Assembly: GCA_963513935.1 (NCBI GenBank)
Contig: OY740772.1
Span: 17,516,098 to 17,580,097 of the forward strand
Direction of reading: 5' to 3'
Source of the DNA: Aphrophora alni
Taxonomy: Eukaryota; Arthropoda; Insecta; Hemiptera; Aphrophoridae
Length of the DNA stretch: 64,000 nucleotides
Position numbers and translations under genes: made by a program. Positions 47,961 to 59,675 of the stretch are shown here, piece by piece (positions within the stretch are counted from its first letter, which is position 1; every line of letters starts with the position of its first letter). The notes under the pieces are model-generated. The model saw nothing but the letters and a program-made list of their open reading frames with translations. It made no database searches and was not told where the DNA came from.

Positions 47961-48339
47961 AAATAATTTTATTAAAGATTAAAAAATGGTTCTTTTACAC
48001 ATTTTTAATTGACATCTACCGAAAACACATTTTTTGTGTGTTTATTAATATAGGCTACTTGTTATAATGCTCTAGGGTAAGCCTAACCTATCCTTTTGTT
48101 GAAATATTAAAGTTGGCTTATGTATTCAGCTTGATGTTTATTATTATATTGGTTTCTTTTTTTTACTAAATGTGTACGAAAACTTACAAAAGAGACTTTT
48201 TTATTACTAAATTTTGTTTTCATTTTATTTAGTTTTGATGATGGGTCAATGGGAAAATTTGACGATTGTTTTCGCACATTGTATTTTTAGTATATAATCG
48301 TTTGGTAAATTTTAATTTTATCCTGGCTTTTATGTTTTA

Positions 48340-49850
48340 ACATAACAGGTAAAGACGTTGTAAGGTTGTTTTTATGTTTAAATCGTAATTTACCAATTTA
48401 GTTGCTAGTCGGTGGCTATTAGATGGATTTTTGAAAGTTTGAAAATATTTTAGTGCTGACTGGTCAGTGAACATGTGTTTTTTCTCCCTAATAAATATTC
48501 TCTCCAATATTCGATTGCGTAAACTAGTCCTAACATTTCCTTTTCAACTGTAGAATATCTAGTTGCATGTGATTTTAACTTCCTTGACAAATATGCTATA
48601 GGGCATTCTTGGTTATTGTTTGGTTCAATTTGTGTTAATATAGCCCCTATCGCTGTATATGATGCATCTGTGTAAACTTGTGTATTTCTGTCTTCTTTAA
48701 AATGTAATAATAATGGTGAGGTAGTGAGAATTGTTTTTTTATTTTTTTATTTGTTCAAAGGTTTTGTTACAGCTTTCGGTCAAAACTATTTTTGTATTTT
48801 TTCAATGTTAGTTTTTGAGTAATTCAGTCAAAGGGTGTGTGATTTTTGCATAATTTTTTATAAATGTTTTGAAAAAGCCTGAAACTGTTAGAAAAGCTCT
48901 TATATTACGTAAAGTTGTTGGTTGTTTAAAATCTAATATTGGCTCTATGTTTGATTGTAGAGGCTCTACGCCTTCCGTTGAGATATGTCCCAATATCTCT
49001 ATTTCTTTATAGAACAACTTACATTTTCGGTATTTAATTTTAAATTTGCTTTGTCTAATTCATATAATATGGCTTCTAAGTTGTTTACTTTATCTTCAAA
49101 GTTTGTTGCAAATACTATTGTGTCATCTAGATATGTTAGGCATTTTGAAAAAAAGTTGCTTTGCTAGAGTTTTCATTTAGGTTTTTCTGAAATATGGCAC
49201 TTGACGCTTTCAATCCTTGTAGTTATCTAACATTTTATCTTGTGTCTAATGGTTAACATTGGTTTACTTTCCTCGTGTACTTGTAATTGAAAAAATGCGT
49301 TTTTAAAATCTAACTTTGTGAAATATTGTGAGTTGCTTAAACAGCTGAACAACAGTTGTAAACTTGGTATTGGAAAATCTTCATTTTTTTATTTTTTCAA
49401 TGACTTTTCTAAAATCAGACACTAATCATTTCCGAGTATCATGTGTGCATTTATTCCCGATGCAGCATAAAATTTATGTGTGAAGTTTATGTAGTTTATT
49501 CTGAATAGTAGAGTTATCTGTTAATGATTTTTTAGATCATTATCTGTTGCTAATTTTATAAATGTTTTTGTTTGACTTGTTAACGGTTTTTGTGCTACTA
49601 GGTTATAATTACATATCGATACATTTGCTCCTGAATCTAAGATTGTTTCTATGTTTTGGTTGTCCAATATGTTAAATGTTATATTAATGTTCAGACTCTT
49701 GAATTTTCACTTTCGTTTGAAAATAGTGTGTTGTATACATCTAATGTTACATCGTTTTCTGATTTTCTACCCTTAGATACCCCTATTTGGTTTAAATACT
49801 TTTTATGAGAAATAGTGTACAAGTCGTAATTACTTTGTTTTTGTGAATTA
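48340..49850 (-). pseudogene. Ty3/gypsy retrotransposon pol remnant (protease, reverse transcriptase, RNase H)
   Basis: On the minus strand, from high to low coordinates: an aspartic protease block ILDSGANVSIC (D-S-G-A at about 49630); then EDFPIPSLQLL and YFTKLDFKNAFFQLQVHEE (fingers/palm of reverse transcriptase, 49383-49232); YLDDTIVFATNF (49133 down), the Y-x-D-D catalytic box; EIEILGHISTEGVEPLQSN to TELLKN (48808-49017), the connection to RNase H; VYTDASYTAIGAIL and RYSTVEKEMLGLVYAIEYWR (48680-48490); and TDQSALKYFQTFKNPSNS (48473 down). Order and spacing are those of Ty3/gypsy pol. There are several frameshifts (about 49030, 48740, 48470) and stops. No integrase or long terminal repeats were found, so the copy is internal and dead. 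Confidence 0.9.
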
Positions 49851-51039
49851 AATAGGGGGGAAAAAACTTGATTAATTAGTTTAGGTGGATTTGTTTAGGT
49901 TAGAGATATACATAGAACAAGTAGTATTTGAATACAATTTAAAAGTTTTTTACCAATTTCCTGAACAGTATTATTATATCACTTGTGATGTAACACACGG
50001 ATTTGGGTCATAGATATTCACATTTCATTAAAACATGAAGGAAATCCTTAAAACCAATTTTGATAAATCTAGTATTTCAAATCAGCCCCATAGTCCATTT
50101 TTTACAGGTATTTCACGAACCGCTATTTTTGAGAGATAATAACTAATAAGTTTTGATTGGGTCCTTAGACGTTCTATGAGAAAAATTCGATCAAAATCAT
50201 TTGACCTAATTTTGTGTTTGTTTCTTATCCACCTACTTACACATTTTGAGTTATCAATAAATAAAATAAGCTTTATGAGATAAACAATGATATTTATAGT
50301 TAAATTAAATTTTATTACCATTTTGGAAAGTAAAAATATTAGAGTTTACGTATTTTCAATCAGTATTTACACAGAGGAGATATTTAAAAGTCTAAAATTC
50401 CTATATTATACATTTACTATTATGCAATATTATTCATTCTACAATCAAGACAAACTGTCACATGTGGTAAAATTAACATTTGACTTTGTAACTTATTTAA
50501 TGATGTAGTTTTAATGTTAACATTTATAAATTGAAGGATTATAAATAAACTCCTCAAATTAAGTAAACATAAAAAATGAAAAACACCTACATAGTCTAGT
50601 GGCGTGTTGGAAAATAAAACTAAAACTATAACCTAAAAAAGGAACCCAAGGCATAAAGCAGAAGGATTATAATTTTAAAAATCGTAAACAATGCTCAAAA
50701 TAATTATTACACTTATTAAAGTTTAGAAAGAGTGGTCCTAATGGTGTCCACTCCCGTAAACAGTTAGGACACTTTCCTAATACCTTTTAACAATCACTTG
50801 TATGTAGTATTATCTTATTTATCGTGGTTTTCCTGGTGTTCTAGTTTTAGTTTCGAACATGGTCCTAGTATAGTTGTCTTTCAATTTTGTTTTGCTCTAA
50901 CACTTGATAACGGACGTTGATTTATACTCTTGAAACGTTGGGTATTAGTTTTAATAACAACAAATGATGGCAAACCCTTAATCAAATATTCTACTCTTAT
51001 TTGAACGTTATTGTACATTTCGGACAGGCTTAATTTAAG
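49851..51039. other. No recognised gene
   Basis: Around 50110-50220 an insect-type dispersed repeat resembles family C in reverse. The minus-strand frame at 50881-51228 is a read-through from the module copy into AT-rich DNA. Confidence 0.4.
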
Positions 51040-51760
51040 AATTCTTATATTTACATATATATGATTAGATAACATTTTAATAATCAAAACTAATAGACTC
51101 TCACCTTGGTTAAAATTTCCACTTGAATTCGTAACTTTAAAATTTATTGATATAGTTTGGTTGTTATCATTCCACTTATAGCTCTGTAAATTGTAACGCG
51201 ACGCACGATATATTCTCATTACCGACACAGATATATATTAACGACATAATAAAGAGCAAGGTAGGGAAATTAGTTGTGGCGGCCATGTTGTCTTGAAGTT
51301 TATGTGTCCGTGTTATGTCGTGGTGAGGAGAGAGTCATTAGCAACATAACAATTAACATCTGCAGCCAGGATTTACGTCAACAATCCTGCTTCCTATATT
51401 TTGTGGCTTAAAGTCATAGCTCATATTTCTGCCCACATAATACTAAACTTTAGCAGTTCTATGTAATAACACGGGACATCATATATTATCTCTTATGTTT
51501 GTACAGTCTTCATTTATTTTGATTTATACATGCTATAAAACTGACAGAGTCTAGTTCAAGTAACCCACAACTTGCATTGGGGTTTGGGATTACCGAAAGC
51601 TTTCCGTTTGACTTGTAGTTAAAAGCGAGTCAGTTACTATTTCACAAAAGGATAAGTGGTAAGGTCATTTAGTGACAAGTACAGACTTGTCAAGGATGTT
51701 CTGTTTGACAAAGCAAACTTGTAACATATGACAAGCTATTCACAAGTTACTGTTTCACAC
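51040..51760 (-). repeat. Signal-peptide module, copy 2 (inverted)
   Basis: Reverse complement of 46305-46985 with scattered differences, ending toward high coordinates at the 44-bp array. Contains the near-palindrome TGACAAGTACAGACTTGTCA (51673-51692). Confidence 0.88.
51176..51286 (-). CDS. Signal-peptide exon, copy 2
   Basis: The minus-strand frame from 51286 reads MAATTNFPTLLFIMSLIYIC and continues VGNENISCVALQFTEL before a stop at 51176. It is the longest of the copies in the ATG frame (36 codons). The other frame (SYKWNDNNQTISINFKVTNS...) runs on to an AAG then GTGAGA donor at about 51099-51104. A frameshift, a tiny unrecognised intron or lost bases would be needed to join them. Predicted secreted or membrane-inserted N terminus; family unknown. 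Confidence 0.4.
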   Translation of the reverse strand: MAATTNFPTLLFIMSLIYICVGNENISCVALQFTEL

Positions 51761-51789
51761 CGACTGGTGTTCAGTTTCACAAATGCCAG

Positions 51790-52300
51790 TTACATGATCA
51801 TTAACACTTGTCAAAATAAATCCTTTTAGATTTACAAGTTTACCGACACTAGTCAAAAATAACTTTTTTTTTTTTTTAGTTTCATGTTCATTGACACTTG
51901 TCAAAATTAACATTTTCTTTTAGATATATGTTCACCGAGACTTGTCAAAATTAACACTTATTTTTTAGCTACAAGTTCACTGACACGTGTCAAAATTAAC
52001 ATTTTTTTAGTTAACTGTACACCAACACATGTCAAAATATCCATTTTTTTTAGTTACATGTTCACTGACACTTGTCAAAATTTAAATGTTTTATGTGATA
52101 TGTTCACTAACATTTGTCACAACAAACTGTTTTTATAGTTACAAGTTCACTGACAAATTGTAAAAATATCATTTTTTTTTAGTTACATGTTCAATGACAC
52201 TAGTCAAAATTAAGATTTTTCTTTAGTTACATGTTCACTGACACTTGTCACAATTAATTTTTTTGTAATGTTACAAATTCACTGACGCTTGTCAGTATTA
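51790..52300. repeat. 12-unit tandem array of ~44 bp with palindromic core
   Basis: The core TGACACTTGTCA (or one to three mismatches) occurs with centres near 51808, 51850, 51898, 51942, 51986, 52029, 52072, 52114, 52156, 52200, 52245 and 52288, a spacing of 42-48 bp. Between cores lie a T run and TTAGTTACATGTTCAC. It abuts module copy 2, whose upstream part carries a longer relative of the same palindrome. It is a minisatellite; a regulatory role is only a guess. Confidence 0.9.
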
Positions 52301-53649
52301 ACTTTATTTTTCTTTTTTTAATGTGAAAGGGATACAGTTTCTAAATTGTTTCACACTTTTCTATATTAGGCATAAAACGTGTCTTTTTGTTGTATTATTG
52401 GCTGACCGATGTAATCAGCTGGAATCAGTTGGTTGCTTTTCTGACTAAATCTGTACAAAAAGTGGCATAAGAGATGCTTTTTTTAATCCCATAAGAGAAT
52501 AAAATATTAAGGAGTAAAGAGAATTTTGTGAATAAAGCTATACAATTAATTCTCCAAAATCATCCAATCGGTGCAATTTGTTTTTACCACTGTGAGGAGG
52601 TTACCAAATTTTATCACTTTCTAACATGAATTACAGTAATCTTTATCACCCCTAACCTATTTTTGTCTTTAATTATTAAAGCTTGTGGTTGAAATCAGCT
52701 ATTGTAAGTTTGTATTTACTTTATTGGTTGCTATGGCGAATGAATGTGTACGTAATTGGCGAAAGAGATATTTTTCTAAATTTAAGAAGTAATAAATAAT
52801 TAGTGAAGAAAAATTTGGATATAGAATTTAATTTTTTAAATGGTCCAGTGGTAGCCTATCTTTGTTTTGAATTATTAGAGCTGTTAATCATGGATTTTTA
52901 TTTTTTATATAACGAGAAACTTCGACGGTCATCATCTCCTGAAAAGAGCATAAAATAACAACCCTTAATTCTCGAACAATCTAATGGCGACAGGGTCGGA
53001 AAAGAACAATGGTCCGTCAAGTGAGATCGGAAAAGATGAAAGAGAGCGAACTAACCAATGATTACATGAGGGAAGGTGTTAAACCAGGTAGAATACTTCG
53101 GGATTGCCAAGCCAGTACTCTATAAATTGTAAATTCTAGGTTATCATGTGTTACATATATTGTATTGTTTGCTATGGCGACCAAATGTGAACGACAACTA
53201 AAATAATAGATATTTTGTTTATTATTTTAAAGCACTGCATGACGTTGTTTATATTGAAGTAATAAATAATTCTTGATAAAACATTTATGGATAGAGACGT
53301 TAGTTATTTTCTTTAAATCAACAAATTCTTGATTTGGGATGAACTGAAGAATAATGAAAAGAAACAAACGCTTTTAGATATAGTACAAGAATGATCAAGG
53401 TTTGCTCAAAAAAGAGTGAAAGTGTACACAATTTTACAATTATCTGTTGTTTCCGAAATTTGTAACAGTACGTCAAAATTATCATTAATAATAAAATAAT
53501 AATAAATCAAAACATAGATGAATGGTCAGTTATACTTTTCCAATCAATGTACGAAGTATTATTTTCGACATCCCGTCTGACAATTGTCGTTCTCTGTACT
53601 TAATACGACAGTGAATACAAAAATTAAGATGTGAACATCAAATTTGGTG
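52301..53649. other. Region with a direct repeat pair and a GC-richer patch
   Basis: 52700-52850 and 53145-53320 are diverged direct repeats (TTGCTATGGCGA, AAGTAATAAATAATT, GGATAGAG/GGATATAG). 52984-53061 in the GC-richer patch has a hydrophilic 25-codon frame (MATGSEKNNGPSSEIGKDER...), unrecognised. Confidence 0.4.
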
Positions 53650-54220
53650 TAGTGTGCTCATATAGAATCGTATTGAAATTAAAAAATTGAATTGAAAATG
53701 TCGGCCACTTTAAACAGTCTGTTGTTCACATCTTGTGTGTTATTTAATTCATAACACATTAAATTAGATAAAAATTTGCAGTTTTCAATTCTGCGTTAAC
53801 AGTATCATCACCATTCCTCTACAACGTCAAATAGCGAAGTCGTTGTCAATAACGTAATTTCGATCATATAAAATTGAAATCTTTTTATAGTTACGAGATC
53901 CTGCAGGGCCGAGTCACCTACAGGAGTGTAAAGACTGGAGGCTATTCAGGACGAGGTAGGGACAAGACGAGCGAAGCAAATTAAAACTATATGCGGATCT
54001 ACGAGGCCTATTACGACCTATCTCAAGTTAAGAGATCAGAAAACCTGTGTAACAACTGTTTTAAACAAGATTACCCTACTGGTTAAGAACCCTTAATCCA
54101 CCAATACAATTTCACATTTTCTACAAGGCCAAAGAATTACGTTTTGGCTATTACATTTAGAGGAGCCGTATGTTTATATTGTACAATGGGTCTGGGTAAG
54201 TACTATAATGGTTTCATCTA
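53650..54220 (+). repeat. Dispersed repeat family B, copy 2
   Basis: Matches 2300-2995 and 62930-63520: TACGAGATCCTGCAGGGCCG at 53891, ACCTGTGTAACAACTGTTTT at 54041, and GGGTCTGGGTAAGTA at 54187. Confidence 0.65.
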
Positions 54221-55410
54221 CTTGTTTTGTTTTTAGCACAGAAAAAACTTCTAAAACAAGATTTCGTCCATAATAAGATCAGGTCAATTATTTTATCATT
54301 TCAATAATTTTTAACGGAATCTGTGACGTGACTATTTACATTTGGTTTTGACTGATAAATCATCAATATATATTTTTGGAGAAATGGCGACCAATACGTT
54401 TTGTTTGGGATCTAGAGGTTACACTTGGGCATAAGTTGATCAAAATCTCTATTAAGTGGTTTTTTTTTCTTATAAGAGTTGAAGTTCTTCCTACATTTTC
54501 ACTTATGAATTTTTTTTTAATACCAAGATACGACTAAAAATACCCACACACCAAATGTTCATAAAATTGGCTACAAAGACCTGCAGAAATGAATGATAGG
54601 CAGACAGTCAGACATCTTTACAAGAAGTACTTTCTTTTCTTATAGGACCTCCGTAAAAACTTAACACGGAGGTTTTACCGAATCACATAAATATACTAAG
54701 TATATTTATTTGAGAAGACAAATTTAGCATTTTAAATAAAAGGATATGTATCCCTATACATTTTATGTTTAAACTTTAAAATAAATCAAGACAAGAAGGA
54801 AACCTGCGAAATACCAAGCAAATAGCAATAGATAGGTTGAGGCTATAAAGTATCGGCAAGCTGCCCCAAGCCAGCCATAAGCTCCATTTAGTAAGACGAC
54901 ACTTCTTAGCGATTGTATGTAGCTGCCCTTGGGACAGGATGAACCAATGGGAACAAATGACCGTTATCTTGGACAATTTACAATGGACACAATAATGGAT
55001 ATTAGAACGGATCTGAGTTGTATGATGCTGTGCTCCATTATTGGGATTGCTTACCTTTGTAACACAAAGGTAACGTTAGAAGAATTATAATTTGCGGACA
55101 TTGGCGTTATGTAAAATTAATACAAGACGTTTCATAATATCAGAAGCACATTAAATAATAAAAATATCTTTAGGCAAAATATCATAAAAACCGCACAAAT
55201 ATGAGACTCAGGACGTTAAACCTGTTCTCTTCTTATTTATGTTAATAAATATCAATTAATTGTATTGTCTCTTAATTTTCGTGAAATGTTTACCTATATA
55301 CAAAGTGATTTTTAGGTATTGAATCGGCTTTATATGGATAAGTTAGCGGTACTTGAAGGCAGAAAGCAATGAGGATCTACATAGTTTAAAAAATTAACCA
55401 TTTTTTAGGT
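54221..55410 (+). other. No recognised gene; includes dispersed repeat family F, copy 2
   Basis: 54785-54975 matches 28310-28455 (GAGGCTATAAAGTATCGGCA and AATGGGAACAAATGACC). 54380-54640 carries insect-type dispersed repeat text with an ACAGTCAGACATC tail. No protein. Confidence 0.5.
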
Positions 55411-55701
55411 TTAAAATTTGTTTCCGCCATCTTGGATTCGCCATATTGAATAAAACTTTATTTTTTTAAATAAAAAAGTCGTCATGTGATACATGATTTT
55501 TATGTAAAATTTTACAAGAAAACGATGGTTAAAGTAATTTTTCGATACATGCCTTCTATTTTGAGTTATAACCATTCAAAGTTGCTATGATGGTTTTGAA
55601 TATTTATAACTTAAAAACGAAGGCATTTATCAAAAAACGGCTTTCACCATCGTTTTACTAGTAAAATTTTACATGAAAATCATGTATCACATGTCCATTT
55701 T

Positions 55702-55741
<40 letters not shown>

Positions 55742-55790
55742 ACATTTTATTCAATAGGCGAATCGAAGAGGGCGAAAATTTTTTAAAACT
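55411..55790. mobile_element. Long foldback element
   Basis: Nearly the whole 380 bp is one imperfect palindrome centred near 55590-55600. Matched blocks include ATTCGCC-ATATTGAATAAAA with TTTTATTCAATAGGCGAAT, and ACATGATTTTTATGTAAAAT with its counterpart at 55670. A 33-base T run (55704-55736) sits in the right arm only. Non-coding MITE-like hairpin. Confidence 0.82.
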
Positions 55791-56566
55791 ACAGAAAAGT
55801 GTAATTTTTAAACTCAGTACATCTGCAATTATTTCTCCCTTCAAATACTTCTCAGTTATGCAGTATAAAACAGTCACCATACTTAAGAATCACCCTGTAT
55901 AATTCAATGTGGAAGATTTCATTGGCCCATAGATCGTCGTTTTATTCAAGTAAAGCGATATGGTTATGTTAGCCCCTAAGTAACTTTTACCAAAGTTAGG
56001 AAATATCTAAATTTCTTTATTGTACTCGAAATTTAAAATTCACCCCATTTCAACGAAATCCATCTCCCCACTTTCAAAATAAAATTCACAAACCTACATT
56101 AATTGCTCCATTCGTGGCGTAACGCTTAAAGGGAGAGTTACAAAGTAAACATATGTCAGTTGTTCAAAATTATTCAAGTTTAGGTGGGGGGGGGAGTAAA
56201 GTGGTGAACAAATAGTTTTAGCGAAGAAGGTTAGCTTCGTTTTCTTATTTTTTCAAAATAATTTTTTTTTTTAATTCGTAGGTTTTGAAATAAGTATTAA
56301 AATATATCAATAAAAATAATTAAATATAAAAACTACTTTATAAAAATTCCGAGCAAAAATTTATGTAATCTCAGATTTGACATAATAAAAACTGTTCATA
56401 TTATTAGCAATCGCTTGTACTTTGTTATATTGATGACTTTAATAAATTGTTCAGATAATAATGGCACAACATATTTCAAATTTCAATACTTTCAAAATTT
56501 TAAGAAAATTTAAAATATAACAATCTCACTGTAAAATGAATACATTACTAGTTTTACATCATATTA

Positions 56567-57000
56567 GTGTTTCAATTATTGTTTTATTTACGGCTTTTAT
56601 TGCATGGAATTCAGACATTATTTGAGAAGGGATGTTTTACTGTAGGTTTTAAACTCCAATCAATCAATGCCACATTGGTGTTGCATACATTTACACCAAT
56701 TATTATCTCGTACAAAGCAAATCATAGCAAAACTTGTGATTTATTTTCGATCAGTCATAAAATGAGAATTGAAATTCAAATGAGTCAACTGTGGATTTTC
56801 AACAAAAGTAAATGAAATCTCAGACAGAGGTGGATATTAGATCACAATCAAAATGTAAATCCAGTCAGAATGGGGCTGAACTTCAAAGTCCAAAGTATGA
56901 CAGAGTTTGTTGTAGAACAACTTTAATTGCTTCAAAGTTGGGACAATAGCCCGTATTATTAAAGCCGAACAAATGCTGATATTACACATTTATTTTTAGC
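56567..57000 (+). repeat. Direct segmental duplication, block 1, copy 1
   Basis: Matches 62420-62790 in the same orientation: AATCAATCAATGCCACATTG, GGATTTTCAACAAAAG and GGTGGATATTAGATCACAAT, with about one difference every 5-10 bases. Confidence 0.75.
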
Positions 57001-57091
57001 AAATCCTTCAAGTACATGAATCCATAAACAGTACACAAAAAATACGATTTACACTATTGACTGAAGGTACTGTGGTAGAATTCCATTTTAA

Positions 57092-57222
57092 TGAAAAAAA
57101 CAAACACAATATTTAGTAAATTCTACAATTTTATTGAGTCTTGCCGACCAGCAAGCAGCCTAACAAAGACTGAAGCTCATGTAAAATTGTAGAATTTACT
57201 AAATACTGTGTTAGCTTTTTCA
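57092..57222. mobile_element. Short foldback element with ~41-bp arms
   Basis: AATATTTAGTAAATTCTACA with flanking bases (57092-57132) is inverted at 57181-57222. Just inside, GAGTCTT and AAGACT extend the stem. The loop is about 35 bases. Non-coding. Confidence 0.8.
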
Positions 57223-57664
57223 GTACACAAAATCTCTCACACAACAATTTATTTTAGAAATACTAAAAAAAAAAAAGATTCGTAGTAAAAAAATCAGTTT
57301 AAAACCTGTAAACAGTTATTTTACATTGTGTAATCTGTTCACAAGAAGACCCATTACCATGTGGGATAAAAGAACAATTTTGTCTCATCAGAAAAATCTG
57401 TTCATAACGGTTAGTTGTTAGTTATATACAGAATCACTGTCTTTAACCTCAAACACTGAATATATTATGTCTGTTAAAGTTAACTGCATTGGTACTTAAT
57501 ACGTTTACTGCTAAATAGATCGAATGTTTCTGTAAACGTTTTTAATTTTGTCGTAGGATTTTCTAATTTCTAGCTTGGTGGTGTTTATTTTCATGTTTTG
57601 GTAAATGAACCTATTACTGAGTTAGTAAGGAATGTTGAAGGATGGCTCTCTACATATTTGGTTG

Positions 57665-57912
57665 GAAACCACCCTAACATTTAGGGGGATGAAAAATAGA
57701 TGTTGCCCGATTTTCAGACCTAACGGATATGTACACAAAATTTCTCGAAAATCGGTGGAGCCATTTCGGTGGAGTATAATTAGGGGTGAACCACCCTTAA
57801 CATTTAGGGGGGTGAAAAATAGATGTTGTCCGATTCTCAGGCCTAACGGATATGTACGCAAAATTTCACTAAAATCGGTCGAGCCATTTCGGAGGAGTAT
57901 AACGACTAACAC
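57665..57912 (+). repeat. Tandem dimer of ~123 bp (insect dispersed repeat)
   Basis: Two head-to-tail units from 57665 and 57788, each with CCTAACATTTAGGGGG, GAAAAATAGATGTTG, CCTAACGGATATGTAC and AAATCGGT-GAGCCATTTCGG. It ends at TGACATGAGAATTTTATATA followed by TAAGATAAATAAA, the kind of tail seen on RTE-type or SINE elements. Open frames on both strands are a by-product. Confidence 0.9.
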
Positions 57913-57959
57913 CGTGACATGAGAATTTTATATATAAGATAAATAAATTTTGTTACAAT

Positions 57960-59170
57960 GAATCGCTCTTTAGAAAAGCAAATAACTCTAAATCCCAAAA
58001 AGAAAAGTTACTAAAACACAGTTACTGTACGAGTATTAATTCAAGAAAGTAAAAAGCGACAAACAGTTGATGTATGAACACGCTTGGATCTACTGTTTTA
58101 AAGGCGATAATGACCGAAGTGGTTTTACGCCTTAAAACTCAAAAATAAAAATCTACTGTTTTACCGGGTTGTTTTTTTGCCAGAAACCAAGATATGATAT
58201 ATGACTAGTGTATTCTTAAATAGAGGAAGGGAACTAGTGTCATATTTATTGCTGATCGCCGTTTCCATGTTTTATTAATTTTTTTGAACGTTTTGTTTTA
58301 TGCTAAGCAATCTATCGTAACATCTTCTGGAGACTGAGTGTAGCATGTCTTGAGCGTTGTTTTGTTGTATGGAAATTTTATTGTTTCCCTGTTTATAAAG
58401 AAAGGTGTTAATTTTAAAAGAGATTTGTGTTTTTTTCACTTTTTTTGTTCATCTTTTATCTTTACTTGTGTATCGAAGCCTTAAATAATGTTCCTTTAAA
58501 ATGCCAGTCAATGTTAAATCCATTATTCTTCACGAAAGAAAATAACCCAGATAAATAATAGACCTTCTCAGAAGGGCCTTCGCACCCATCAGTTTTTTGA
58601 TCCAGGGATATTGAAGTTGTTAAGAAAACAATAAGTAGGTTACAGACAAAAATGGTTACTAATTAAACTATTTTAGCTGTTAATCATATGTCCAAGCTAC
58701 AATACATGAAGACCACTTTTATTTTATCCATTATTCGTATGCAGCTTAAGTGATATATTTAAAAATGATAAAACTCAGTTTTTCGTAAACGTCGATTTTG
58801 TGTTGTCAGAACAAATATGAGTTAGGTGTCCAATATATCATAATCTCTTTTAGGTTCCGATGAAAATAATTATTATAAAATTTGTTTAAATTTGAAATTT
58901 TTTTGACATTTGAGGAGCTGGGTTTGAATTCAATATCAATTTAGGTCATTAAAAAAAATAAACATTAGGTAAAAAAGAGAAAATAAATTATCTATATTTG
59001 TGACAAACTGGGTAAATTGTTTCTGATATGTAGAAAATTTTCTTTTTTATCAAATTGTTTATTTATTAAAAATTTGACTTTTGTATTTCTGTAATGCCTA
59101 AACTCATCAGGCCATAATCATCATAACTTTCAAGTCTGGTGACATTTTTGAAGGTGATTTCTGCTCTGTC
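57960..59170 (+). repeat. Direct segmental duplication, block 2, copy 1
   Basis: Matches 60663-61870: CCCAAAAAGAAAAGTTACT, CAGTTGATGTATG, ATGACTAGTGTATTCTTAAA, GGAGACTGAG and TCATCAT further on. It carries a small retroposed insertion at 58101-58150 that is absent from the other copy. Confidence 0.8.
58088..58163 (+). mobile_element. 50-bp retroposed insertion with 13-bp target duplication
   Basis: ATCTACTGTTTTA is present at 58088-58100 and again at 58151-58163. Between them 50 bases start AAGGCGATAATGACCGAAGT and end in an A-rich CTCAAAAATAAAA tail. The homologous copy near 60811 has a single ATCCAGTGTTTTA and no insert, so it is the empty site. A 13-bp duplication with A-rich end is the mark of LINE-driven insertion. 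Confidence 0.85.
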
Positions 59171-59596
59171 GTGGTACTGCTTGTCCCCTTGTCCACACAT
59201 ATATTTAGCGAGATTTATAATTTATAAATCGATATTTAAATTAATCAATTTAAAATTCCAAATTTAATTGGAATGTCCCAGATAAAATTACCAACTAGAT
59301 TTTATGCGCTGCCGCTAAAGAATGGAAATTTAAATGAGTTTTGTCTCCGGAGTTTTTGACAAAGCGAAACTAATTCGGAGCCCGTGTTAACCGTTTAGTA
59401 TTAAAATGTAAATTAAGTAACCCCGAGTTAAAGTGTGATGGAATCACAGAGCTGAATATTGTTTTAGAAATTTGATTGTTGAAAAGTTAAAAGCATCGGC
59501 GGAATTAAACTACCTTGCACTGTGCAGAAGTTCTGCACATTCGTTTTGGTTTAAAGGTAACCTCTAATAATAATTTTAACATATTGAGTGTGACTA
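59171..59596. other. No recognised gene
   Basis: AT-rich; nothing recognised. Confidence 0.4.
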
Positions 59597-59675
59597 CAGT
59601 CGGTACTCGGTGAAATTCCATAATAAGGCAAAACAAAAATGAAAAAGCACTTATAATTTCACAAAAAAACAATTT

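Noticed and set aside
46305..51760. Long terminal repeats of the gypsy element
   Set aside because: The two copies are inverted, not direct, contain a signal-peptide exon, and recur elsewhere without pol.
51790..52300. CRISPR-like array (palindromic repeat about every 44 bp)
   Set aside because: The intervals are themselves repeated (T run plus TTACATGTTCAC), not unique spacers. There are no cas genes and the context is eukaryotic; it is a minisatellite.
57622..57922. Two 96-codon open frames on opposite strands
   Set aside because: Both arise from the tandem 123-bp repeat, whose length (a multiple of three) keeps frames open; the products are just repeats of each other.
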